Assembly (NCBI GenBank): GCA_013390605.1
Contig: JACAUB010000001.1
Span: 4,080,675 to 4,144,674 of the forward strand
Direction: 5' to 3'
DNA: 64,000 nucleotides
DNA from: Bacteroidota bacterium
GTDB lineage: Bacteria; Bacteroidota; Bacteroidia; Bacteroidales; Cfx3-03
Positions within the stretch are counted from its first letter, which is position 1. Each line of letters begins with the position of its first letter. Shown one piece after another: positions 18,220 through 26,896 of this stretch. The notes beneath the pieces were generated by a model. The model saw only the letters and a program-made list of their open reading frames with translations, did no database searches and was not told where the DNA came from. The position numbers and the translations under genes are program-made.

Positions 18220-21033
18220 ATGAATAGTTATACACCACTGCGCAACATTATTCATTTTCTTTCATTTCTATTACTAAGTTTAAGTTTTTGTTCGATAGAG
18301 CTATATGGACAAACCAGACTAACAATTTCCAATCTCAGGTGCGAACATAAAATCAATCCTATTGGGATACAAAACCAGCAGCCTCATTTGAGCTGGCAAA
18401 TCCAATCAAACAAACGCAATCAAACGCAGTCGGCCTACCGTATTCTTGTAGCCGATAGTCAGGAAAAGCTAAACACAAATAATGGAAATATCTGGGATTC
18501 AAAAAAAGTAAAAGCCAATGAGTCCATATCGGTAGTTTATACGGGCAAGACACTAGAGTCCGCAAAACACTACTACTGGAAAGTACAAATATGGAATCAA
18601 CAAGGTGTTGCATCTAAGTGGAGCATTATCGCCTCCTGGCAGATGGGACTTCTCTCTTCTACGGATTGGAAGGATGCTGCATGGATTTGCTATGAAAATC
18701 TGGAAGATTCGTTAAAGGTAGTTCCAGGGATTCACGGTTCAGGAGACGAATTAGGCAATAAAGGAATTAAACAACCGGTAGTCCCACTTTTCAGAAAAGC
18801 CTTTACCATTAGAAAGGGTATCCGCAATGCCACACTTTTCATCAGTGGATTGGGGCATTACGAAGCCAGTATCAACGGTAAAAATATTACTGAAAACTTT
18901 CTGGCACCGGGTTGGACTAAATATGATAAAACGACATTATATAACAGTTACGACGTTACCCGCCACCTTACTACCGGGGACAATGCCCTGGGAGTTATTG
19001 TCGGGAACGGATTCTATAATATCAATCGTGAGAGGTATCGCAAATTGGTTATTGCATACGGGATGCCCAAAATGATTTGTAAACTCCATATTGAATATTA
19101 CGATGGAACCACCCAAACCATTGTTTCAGGAAAAGATTGGAAATGTTCTCCCTCGCCCATCACCTTTACCAGTATTTATGGAGGAGAAGATTATGATGCT
19201 CAGCTGGAACAGACCGGATGGAACAGACCGGGGTTCAACGACAAGAACTGGAAAAGAGTCTTGTTAGCCGAAATTCCTAAAGGAGAACTTACTGCAGAAA
19301 CAGATTATCCACTTACGGTTAGAAAAATCCTCAATGTTAAGAAACTAGAAACCCTTGCCCCCAATAGGTATTTATATGACTTCGGACAAAATGCATCAGG
19401 AATAATCGCATTAAAAGTAAAAGGCAAAAAAGGTCAGGTTGTTAAGCTGACTCCAGGTGAGCTTATTACCAAGAATAAGGAGATCAACCAAAAGGCTTCA
19501 GGCAGTCCTTATTACTTATCATACACACTGAAAGGCGATGGAGAGGAGATCTGGAAACCGCGCTTTACTTATTATGGGTTTAGATATGTGATGGTTGAAG
19601 GTGCTACTCCTGCTTCCGAAAAAGCTTCGGGAGATTTACCAATAATAACAGGGCTAACCTCTTTACATACCAGTAATTCAGCTCCCTCAACCGGAGCCTT
19701 CACCTGTTCAAATCAACTATTCAATCAAATCTATACACTTATCGATTGGGCTATCCGCAGCAACATGCAGAGTGTGATTACCGATTGTCCGCACAGAGAG
19801 AAACTGGGTTGGCTCGAACAGGATTACCTGATGGGCGCTTCCATGCATTATAATTACGATCTCTATCCTTTATACAAACAAATAATAAAGGATATGATGG
19901 ATAGTCAGACTTCCAACGGATTGATCCCCGATATCGCCCCAGAGTATGTTGAATTTGGTGGAGGCTTCAGAGATTCCCCCGAATGGGGTAGCTCAGGTGT
20001 AATCCTTCCCTGGATGCTATATCAGTGGTATGGTGATAAAGAAATTCTGAAAACAGCCTGGCCGATGATGACCCGTTATGTTGATTATCTGAACAATATG
20101 TCGAAAGATAATATTTTATCGCATGGGTTGGGCGACTGGTATGATCTGGGACCTAAATTTCCGGGCGTAGCACAGCTAACACCCAAAGCGGTTACGGCCA
20201 CTGCCATCTATTATTACGATATTAAGTTACTGGCACAAATGGCGATTGTACTTAGTGACAAGGAAGCTGCGCTTAAATGGACCGCATTAGCTGAAAAGGT
20301 AAAAGCCTCTTTCAATCAAAAGTTTTTTAATGAACAAACCAAGGTTTACTCTACCGGCAGCCAGACAGCTATGTCAATGCCTTTGTGCGTTGGCTTGGTT
20401 GATGATAATAATCGTAAAATGGTCTTTCAAAACATGACTGATTCTATTATTAAATCGGGTAAGCGGTTAACTGCTGGCGATGTCGGATTCCACTTTCTGG
20501 TTCAGGCACTTGAAGAAGGGGGTGGTTCCCAATTACTGTATGACATGAACTTCCGCAACGATGTTCCGGGTTATGGTTTTCAGTTGAAGAAAGGTGCCAC
20601 AGCACTCACCGAGTCATGGGCAGCTCTCGAAGAAGTTTCTAATAATCATCTAATGTTGGGACATATGATGGAGTGGTTCTATACCGGATTGGGAGGTATC
20701 AAGCAGCAGGAGAACACTGTAGCCTTTAAAGATCTGATCATTCGTCCTGAGATTGTTGGCGACCTTACCGAATCAAAAACAAGCTATCAATCACTCTATG
20801 GAACTATTAAAAGCGAATGGAAACGTGATGAAAAAAGCCTTTTACTCCATGTTGAAGTCCCTTTCAATACCTCCGCAACCGTTTATCTTCCAACCACGAA
20901 CAGAGCTTCTATTACCGAGGGAAATAAACCCATTGACCAACTGAAGGATATTCAATATGTGGGTACCGAAAACAACAAAGCAAAATATAAAATAGGCTCA
21001 GGAAACTATTCTTTTAAACTTATTATGAACTAA
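18220..21033 (+). CDS. Exported GH78 alpha-L-rhamnosidase
   Basis: A 937-residue enzyme read from the ATG at 18220; the frame opens nine codons earlier at a TTG, but the ATG leads straight into a signal peptide ending CSIELYGQ. Order: fibronectin-like domain beginning RLTISNLRCEHKINPIGI with HLSWQI, the rhamnosidase N-terminal jelly rolls (LFISGLGHYEASINGKNI, APGWTKYDKTTLYNSYDVT), then the (alpha/alpha)6 barrel with ITDCPHREKLGWLEQ (about residues 519-533, family general acid region) and GATALTESW (about 791-799, family base Glu). It removes terminal alpha-L-rhamnose. First gene of a plus-strand trio with a GH2-type enzyme and a GH106 rhamnosidase, divergent from rhaT. Confidence 0.95.
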   Translation: MNSYTPLRNIIHFLSFLLLSLSFCSIELYGQTRLTISNLRCEHKINPIGIQNQQPHLSWQIQSNKRNQTQSAYRILVADSQEKLNTNNGNIWDSKKVKANESISVVYTGKTLESAKHYYWKVQIWNQQGVASKWSIIASWQMGLLSSTDWKDAAWICYENLEDSLKVVPGIHGSGDELGNKGIKQPVVPLFRKAFTIRKGIRNATLFISGLGHYEASINGKNITENFLAPGWTKYDKTTLYNSYDVTRHLTTGDNALGVIVGNGFYNINRERYRKLVIAYGMPKMICKLHIEYYDGTTQTIVSGKDWKCSPSPITFTSIYGGEDYDAQLEQTGWNRPGFNDKNWKRVLLAEIPKGELTAETDYPLTVRKILNVKKLETLAPNRYLYDFGQNASGIIALKVKGKKGQVVKLTPGELITKNKEINQKASGSPYYLSYTLKGDGEEIWKPRFTYYGFRYVMVEGATPASEKASGDLPIITGLTSLHTSNSAPSTGAFTCSNQLFNQIYTLIDWAIRSNMQSVITDCPHREKLGWLEQDYLMGASMHYNYDLYPLYKQIIKDMMDSQTSNGLIPDIAPEYVEFGGGFRDSPEWGSSGVILPWMLYQWYGDKEILKTAWPMMTRYVDYLNNMSKDNILSHGLGDWYDLGPKFPGVAQLTPKAVTATAIYYYDIKLLAQMAIVLSDKEAALKWTALAEKVKASFNQKFFNEQTKVYSTGSQTAMSMPLCVGLVDDNNRKMVFQNMTDSIIKSGKRLTAGDVGFHFLVQALEEGGGSQLLYDMNFRNDVPGYGFQLKKGATALTESWAALEEVSNNHLMLGHMMEWFYTGLGGIKQQENTVAFKDLIIRPEIVGDLTESKTSYQSLYGTIKSEWKRDEKSLLLHVEVPFNTSATVYLPTTNRASITEGNKPIDQLKDIQYVGTENNKAKYKIGSGNYSFKLIMN

Positions 21034-21068
21034 ATAATTACAAACAGACAAAGAACTACACAAAAAAA

Positions 21069-21088
21069 ACAATTGTAAAAGCAATTGT
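21069..21088 (+). other. Small hairpin between GH78 and GH2 genes
   Basis: ACAATTG and CAATTGT form a 7-bp AT-rich stem with a 6-base loop, 36 bases past the GH78 stop. Too weak to be called a terminator; it may trim transcript levels between the two genes or be chance. Confidence 0.25.
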
Positions 21089-21145
21089 ATTCATTTTAAC
21101 CTTAAGTATCCTTTGAACTCTTCGTGGTTAAATCAATACAAATCA

Positions 21146-24046
21146 ATGATAAAACAGATTAACATATTATTCTTACTTTTTACACTCACCATTTCCTTCA
21201 ATGGCATAGCTAGGAATCTTCCAAAAGCACAACCATTGGAAATCTCGTTAAAGGGCATCTGGAAATTCCAGATAGATCCTCAGGATAAGGGGATTGTTGA
21301 AAAGTGGTATAACCGTTCACTTCCCGAAACGATTGAACTACCTGCATCCATGACAGAACGCGGAAAAGGAGATGATGTGACACTCCAAACAAAATGGACA
21401 GGTAGTTTATATGATAGTTCCTGGTATTTTAATCCACGGATGGCAAAGTATCGCAATCAGAAAATACCCAAGTTCCCTTTCTTTTTAACCCCTATCAAAA
21501 CTTATGTAGGTGCTGCATGGTATCAGAAAGAGGTAAATATTCCGCAAAGCTGGAAAGGAAAGACCATCCAACTTTATCTTGAGCGGCCACATTGGGAAAC
21601 CATTGTGTATCTGGACAACAAAGAGATAGGCCTTCAAAACAGTTTGAGTACCGCGCATCAATATCTCCTTCCCGTGGAAATAACTGCTGGCAAACACATC
21701 ATTACAATCCGTGTCGACAATAGAATAAAAGAGATCAATCCCGGACAGGATTCGCATAGTATAACCGATCAAACACAAGGAAATTGGAATGGAATAGCAG
21801 GACAAATCAAATTGACAGTAGTACCTCAAACGCATATCGATGATGTTCGTCTTTATCCTGATATTACCTCTAAAACTGTAAAAATACAGCTCCGGATAAG
21901 AAACAATGAAGAGAATATTGGCACAGGCACCCTCTTCCTCAGAGCAGAACCTGTTAATAATAAAAGCCGTTCATCTTTCAAACAAATTGCCATTCCATTT
22001 AGTTTCAATGTTTCAGACACCCTGTTTGAAGTCACTTATAGAATGGGCGATCATGTTGATTTTTGGGATGAGTTTAATCCCACTTGTTATAATATGGAGG
22101 TTACGATCTCCAACCAGAAAGGAGAAACCGACCAAAAGACGATTCTCTTTGGTATGCGAGACTTCAAGGCCAATGGAACCCGATTCGGAATTAACGGAAA
22201 AGAGATTTTTCTGAGAGGAACTGTAGAAAACTGTGATTTTCCCCTTACAGGTTATGCGCCAATGGATGAGCCCTCATGGGCAAGAATATTCAAGATATGT
22301 AAGACTTACGGATTGAATCACATGCGTTTCCATTCATATTGTCCTCCTGAAGCTGCTTTCATTGCAGCCGACAGAGCCGGTATCTATTTGCAGATTGAAG
22401 GACCCAGCTGGTGTAATCATGGCACCTCATTAGGTGATGGAAAACCTATCGACAAATACCTTTACGAAGAGACGGAACGTATTCTGAAAGCCTATGGCAA
22501 TCATCCTTCTTTTTGTATGATGGCATATGGCAATGAACCCAGAGGCCGATACGTAGATTGGCTGAATAAATGGGTAGTCTACTTCAAAGCAAAAGATCCG
22601 CGTCATCTATATACCGGTGCTTCTACGGGAGGAAGTTGGAGTATCATTCCCAACAGTGAATATATGGTCCGGGCTAAGCCAAGAGGCTTAGGGTGGAACA
22701 ACAAACCTCAAACTCTTTTCGATTTTGCTGATAAACTTGAGAATCAAAAGGTACCCTATCTTTCTCACGAAGTAGGACAATATTGCGTGTTTCCTAACTT
22801 TGCCGAAATCAAAAAATACACCGGACCGCTGAAAGCACTCAACTTTGAGCTTTTCCAGGAAGACTTAACCGACCAGGGGATGGGAGATCAAGCCCACGAC
22901 TTCATGATGGCTTCAGGCAAACTACAGGTTTTATGCTACAAAGCTGAAATTGAAGCCGCACTCCGTACGCCGGGTTTTGCAGGTTTTCAACTACTCTCTC
23001 TAAATGACTATTCCGGACAGGGAACTGCCTTAGTAGGGTTACTTGATGTATTTTGGGATGAAAAAGGATATGTCACAACTCCCGAATTCACGCAGTTTTG
23101 CAACACCATCGTGCCCCTTGCCAGAATTCCCAAGTTTGTTTTTACGAACAACGAAGCTTTCAATACCAATATTGAAATAGCTAACTTCTCAGGGAAGACT
23201 ATACCTAATGTTAATTCTGAATGGAAGATTGCCAATAATCAGAACAAAGTAATCGCAAAAGGATCATTTAAAAATACCTCGATTCCTGTTGGCAACTGCT
23301 TTGCATTGGGGTCTATTCATCAATCTTTAGCAGGTTTTAGCACGGCCACAAAACTCTCACTTCAAGTCTCTGTAGGCAACTATCATAATAGTTGGAACTT
23401 TTGGGTTTATCCTTCAGTTCTCAACTTACCACAAACACAAATATATACTTGTAAGCAGCTAGACTCAACAGCCATCAGTATACTTGATAAGGGAGGGAAA
23501 GTATTTCTGCAACCCGGCAGCAATCTGGAGAGTGGCAAAGAGGTGGTACAATACTTTACGCCTGTATTCTGGAACACCTCATGGTTTAAAATGAAGCCAC
23601 CCCACACTACCGGATTTCTTTGCAATCCCGCGCATCCAGCTTTTGCTGATTTTCCTACAGCCTATCACAGCGATCTGCAATGGTGGGAAATTGTTCAAAA
23701 CGGACATGTTATGCAGCTCGATAGTTTTTCAAAACAGTTTAGACCCATCATGCAACCTATTGATACATGGTTTCTAAACAGAAAGCTGGCCATGATCTTT
23801 GAAGCTAAAGTAGGTAATGGAAAGTTACTGGTCTGTAGTGCTGATCTCCAAACCAATCTTGAAAATCGTCCGGTAGCAAAACAATTACTTTATAGTCTGA
23901 CGCGCTATATGGAATCATCAAAATTTAATCCTCAACAGCCATTATCACAAGCAGATATCCAATCTCTCTTTCAACAAAGTAATGTAAAAACATTTGATGC
24001 CCGAACAAAAGACAGTCCGGATGAATTGAAGAAGAACCTTAAGTAA
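21146..24046 (+). CDS. Exported GH2-family beta-glycosidase with extra C-terminal domain
   Basis: A 966-residue protein read from the ATG at 21146, which leads into a signal peptide ending FNGIA; an upstream TTG frame is less likely. Order: GH2 sugar-binding domain (LKGIWKFQIDPQD, VGAAWYQKEVNIP, VYLDNKEIG), immunoglobulin-like domain, barrel with FHSYCPPEAAFIAADRAGIY, acid/base Glu in YGNEPRGR (about 462) and nucleophile Glu in LSHEVGQYC (about 540). The last 250 or so residues (from about QIYTCKQLDSTAI, with GGKVFLQPG and GNGKLLVCSADL) look like an alpha/beta glutamine-amidotransferase-like fold, as in some large pectin-active glycosidases. Substrate is open: beta-galactoside, beta-glucuronide or beta-galacturonide are all possible within GH2. 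Its stop overlaps the GH106 start by one base, so the two are coupled. Confidence 0.85.
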   Translation: MIKQINILFLLFTLTISFNGIARNLPKAQPLEISLKGIWKFQIDPQDKGIVEKWYNRSLPETIELPASMTERGKGDDVTLQTKWTGSLYDSSWYFNPRMAKYRNQKIPKFPFFLTPIKTYVGAAWYQKEVNIPQSWKGKTIQLYLERPHWETIVYLDNKEIGLQNSLSTAHQYLLPVEITAGKHIITIRVDNRIKEINPGQDSHSITDQTQGNWNGIAGQIKLTVVPQTHIDDVRLYPDITSKTVKIQLRIRNNEENIGTGTLFLRAEPVNNKSRSSFKQIAIPFSFNVSDTLFEVTYRMGDHVDFWDEFNPTCYNMEVTISNQKGETDQKTILFGMRDFKANGTRFGINGKEIFLRGTVENCDFPLTGYAPMDEPSWARIFKICKTYGLNHMRFHSYCPPEAAFIAADRAGIYLQIEGPSWCNHGTSLGDGKPIDKYLYEETERILKAYGNHPSFCMMAYGNEPRGRYVDWLNKWVVYFKAKDPRHLYTGASTGGSWSIIPNSEYMVRAKPRGLGWNNKPQTLFDFADKLENQKVPYLSHEVGQYCVFPNFAEIKKYTGPLKALNFELFQEDLTDQGMGDQAHDFMMASGKLQVLCYKAEIEAALRTPGFAGFQLLSLNDYSGQGTALVGLLDVFWDEKGYVTTPEFTQFCNTIVPLARIPKFVFTNNEAFNTNIEIANFSGKTIPNVNSEWKIANNQNKVIAKGSFKNTSIPVGNCFALGSIHQSLAGFSTATKLSLQVSVGNYHNSWNFWVYPSVLNLPQTQIYTCKQLDSTAISILDKGGKVFLQPGSNLESGKEVVQYFTPVFWNTSWFKMKPPHTTGFLCNPAHPAFADFPTAYHSDLQWWEIVQNGHVMQLDSFSKQFRPIMQPIDTWFLNRKLAMIFEAKVGNGKLLVCSADLQTNLENRPVAKQLLYSLTRYMESSKFNPQQPLSQADIQSLFQQSNVKTFDARTKDSPDELKKNLK

Positions 24047-26847
24047 TGATCAAACAACGCAACATCATGAAACCTATTTTTTTAACATTAATCCTTCTCT
24101 CCACCCTGCTTACGGCAAACAGTCAAACAACAAACAAAGCGTTGGCATGGCCTACTATTAATAAAGAAGCTAAGCCCTGGACTCGTTGGTGGTGGTTGGG
24201 CAGTGCTGTCGATGCAAAAGGTCTCACTTACCGCATGGAAGAGATGTCGAAAGCCGGTATTGGTGGCGTTGAAATCACCCCTATCTATGGCACCAAAGGA
24301 TTCGAGAATAAATTTATCGATTTTCTTTCTCCCGAATGGATGAACATGTTAGCACATACCATCACTGAAGGGAAACGTTTAAAAATGGGCGTTGACATGA
24401 ATACAGGCACAGGTTGGCCTTTTGGAGGACCACAAGTAACTACGGCTGATGCAGCCTCAAAATATATTATTCAAACCTATAACCTGACTACCGGAAACAG
24501 TCTTTCTGAGAAGATCATAATAAAAGAGGGGCGACAGAAAGAAGTTGCCCTTCTTGAAACCATCATGGCCTTTTCTGATAAAGGAGAAAAGATAGAGCTT
24601 ACCAACAAGCTATCTGATGGAACATTAAACTGGATTGCACCTGAAGGTAATTGGAAAATTTATGCACTCTTTAATGGAAAATCATTTCAAAAAGTGAAGA
24701 GAGCGGCACCGGGAGGCGATGGATGGGTACTCGACCACTTCTCAGCTACAGCCACTGACGACTACCTCAGTCGTTTTGAAAAAGCCTTTAAAACAAGTAA
24801 GGCACCTATTCCAAATGCTTTTTTTAATGACTCGTATGAGGTCTATGGTGCGGACTGGACCGCTACACTTATTAAAAATTTCGAAAACCAACATGACTAT
24901 CGTTTACAAGACTATCTCCCTGCCTTTAATGGCGAAGGCAATGCAGATGTTATAGCCAGAGTAAAAAGCGATTATAGAGAAACCGTTTCCAACCTGTTGC
25001 TCAACAACTTCACCCATAACTGGACCAGCTGGGCGCATAAGATGGGTAGCATCACCCGTAACCAGGCCCATGGATCTCCTGGTAATTTAATAGACCTTTA
25101 TGGAACGGTTGATATTCCTGAATGTGAATCATTTGGAACTACCAGCTTCCCTATTCCCGGACTGCGTATCGATGCAGGAGAGATAAAAGAGAGTGACTCC
25201 GATCCTATGGTACAGAAGATTGCCACCTCTGCAGCACATATCACCGGTAAGAAGTTTGCCTCCTCCGAAACCTTTACATGGCTCTCCGAACATTTCAAAA
25301 CAGCTTTGTCGCAATGTAAGCCCGAACTTGATCAACTCTTTACATCGGGTGTAAACCACATTTTCTTTCATGGATCGCCTTACTCTCCAGAAGATGCTCC
25401 ATGGCCAGGCTGGAAGTTCTATGCTTCTGTCGACTTCTCTTCTTACAATACCATCTGGAAAGATATGGATGCCTTTACGGGTTATGTCGCCCGCTGTCAA
25501 TCATTTCTACAATATGGCGAACCTGATAACGAGATCCTCATCTATTGGCCGGTTTATGATGTTTGGAATAGCAATAAAGGAGACAACTTCTTTACCTTTC
25601 AGATTCACAACTACACCCAATGGATGAAACCTACTCCTTTTTATGCACTCACTCAACAACTTCGGGCTAAGGGATACGACTTCGATTTCATTTCAGACCA
25701 CTTCATTGCTGAGTCGAAAGTGGTTAATGGAGAGATTAATACACCCGGTAACAGATATAAAACACTAATTGTGCCTTCATGTCAATACATGCCGATAGAG
25801 ACGTTGCAAAATATTATGAAGCTCATCAAGGCAGGTGGACGCGTTATCTTTATGGATCATTTTCCACAAGATGTACCAGGATTAGGTAAATTAGATCAAC
25901 GCAGAACCGAATTGAAACAACTCATTGCATCACTTCCGGCTAAGTCATTTGCAGATAATAAAGCTTATTCTATTAACAAAGGTAAGTTGATTACAGGCAA
26001 AGATATAGACACCCTCCTATCCTATTGCAACCTCCATCAGGAGACGTTAAATGTGAATGGACTGAAATATATTCGTCGTAAACATACTGATGGATACCAT
26101 TACTTCATCGCGAACTTACAAGCAACAGCAGTAAATCAATGGATAACACTTGGTGTTCCGGCAGCTTCTATCGTACTATTCGATCCCTTAACCGGAGAAT
26201 CGGGTATCACCAAAATCCGAAAACAGAATAACAAAACAGAATTCTTCATTCAGCTAAAACCCGGACAGAGTATTATTGCCAAAACATACAACAACAAAGT
26301 GTTGGCTGGGAATTCATTCCCTAAGTACGGCATCAGTAGTGAGGCTCAGGAGATCAAGGGTAAATGGAATCTTGTTTTTGCAGAAGGCAATCCGGTCATT
26401 AAAGAAAATTACAAACTTGATGCACTCACCTCATGGACTTCACTTTCAGACTCTTTGAAAAACTTTGCTGGTACAGGTATCTATACTATTGACTTCACGT
26501 TACCTGAAATTAAAACTGATGAGTGGTTGCTCGATCTTGGAAAGGTTTGCGAAAGTGCACGTGTAATAATGAACGGACATAAAGTAGCCACACTCTGGAG
26601 TCTCCCCTTTGAAACGCGGGTAGGAAAATATTTAAAGAAGGGTATAAATCATCTGGAAATTCAGGTTACAAACCTCCCTGCTAATAGAATTGCCGATTAT
26701 GATCGTAGAAAGGTAGAGTGGCGTATATTCTACGAAATTAACTTTGTAAACGTTTTTTATAAACCTTTTGATGCTTCCGGTTGGAAACCAATGCCATCAG
26801 GTTTAATCGGTCCTGTTCAGTTAGTTCCGCTGAATTCGATAAAGTAA
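24046..26847 (+). CDS. Exported GH106 alpha-L-rhamnosidase
   Basis: A 933-residue enzyme whose ATG shares a base with the preceding stop (TAATG); a second ATG at 24067 opens the signal peptide MKPIFLTLILLSTLLTANSQ directly and may be the real start. The N-terminal region carries the GH106 pattern PWTRWWWLGSAVDAKGLTYRM and GIGGVEITPIYG; the middle has HGSPGNLIDLYGTVDIPE and ASSETFTW (family catalytic region), then HIFFHGSPYSPEDAPWPGW. The C-terminal 130 residues form a GH2-like jelly roll (VIMNGHKVATLWSLPFE). It removes alpha-L-rhamnose, typically linked to uronic acid or galactose in pectins. Having GH78 and GH106 in one operon suggests two different rhamnose linkages in the substrate. Confidence 0.93.
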   Translation: MIKQRNIMKPIFLTLILLSTLLTANSQTTNKALAWPTINKEAKPWTRWWWLGSAVDAKGLTYRMEEMSKAGIGGVEITPIYGTKGFENKFIDFLSPEWMNMLAHTITEGKRLKMGVDMNTGTGWPFGGPQVTTADAASKYIIQTYNLTTGNSLSEKIIIKEGRQKEVALLETIMAFSDKGEKIELTNKLSDGTLNWIAPEGNWKIYALFNGKSFQKVKRAAPGGDGWVLDHFSATATDDYLSRFEKAFKTSKAPIPNAFFNDSYEVYGADWTATLIKNFENQHDYRLQDYLPAFNGEGNADVIARVKSDYRETVSNLLLNNFTHNWTSWAHKMGSITRNQAHGSPGNLIDLYGTVDIPECESFGTTSFPIPGLRIDAGEIKESDSDPMVQKIATSAAHITGKKFASSETFTWLSEHFKTALSQCKPELDQLFTSGVNHIFFHGSPYSPEDAPWPGWKFYASVDFSSYNTIWKDMDAFTGYVARCQSFLQYGEPDNEILIYWPVYDVWNSNKGDNFFTFQIHNYTQWMKPTPFYALTQQLRAKGYDFDFISDHFIAESKVVNGEINTPGNRYKTLIVPSCQYMPIETLQNIMKLIKAGGRVIFMDHFPQDVPGLGKLDQRRTELKQLIASLPAKSFADNKAYSINKGKLITGKDIDTLLSYCNLHQETLNVNGLKYIRRKHTDGYHYFIANLQATAVNQWITLGVPAASIVLFDPLTGESGITKIRKQNNKTEFFIQLKPGQSIIAKTYNNKVLAGNSFPKYGISSEAQEIKGKWNLVFAEGNPVIKENYKLDALTSWTSLSDSLKNFAGTGIYTIDFTLPEIKTDEWLLDLGKVCESARVIMNGHKVATLWSLPFETRVGKYLKKGINHLEIQVTNLPANRIADYDRRKVEWRIFYEINFVNVFYKPFDASGWKPMPSGLIGPVQLVPLNSIK

Positions 26848-26873
26848 GACAACAAAAGCACCTATCCATTGGT

Positions 26874-26881
26874 TATCTTTG
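26874..26881 (+). promoter_or_regulatory. -7 promoter box of copA
   Basis: TATCTTTG matches TAnnTTTG exactly; transcription would start near 26888, leaving a very short leader before the ATG at 26897. No clear -33 element. An open frame beginning with the TTG inside this box is therefore not the true start. Confidence 0.55.
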
Positions 26882-26896
26882 CATAAAAATAACCGA

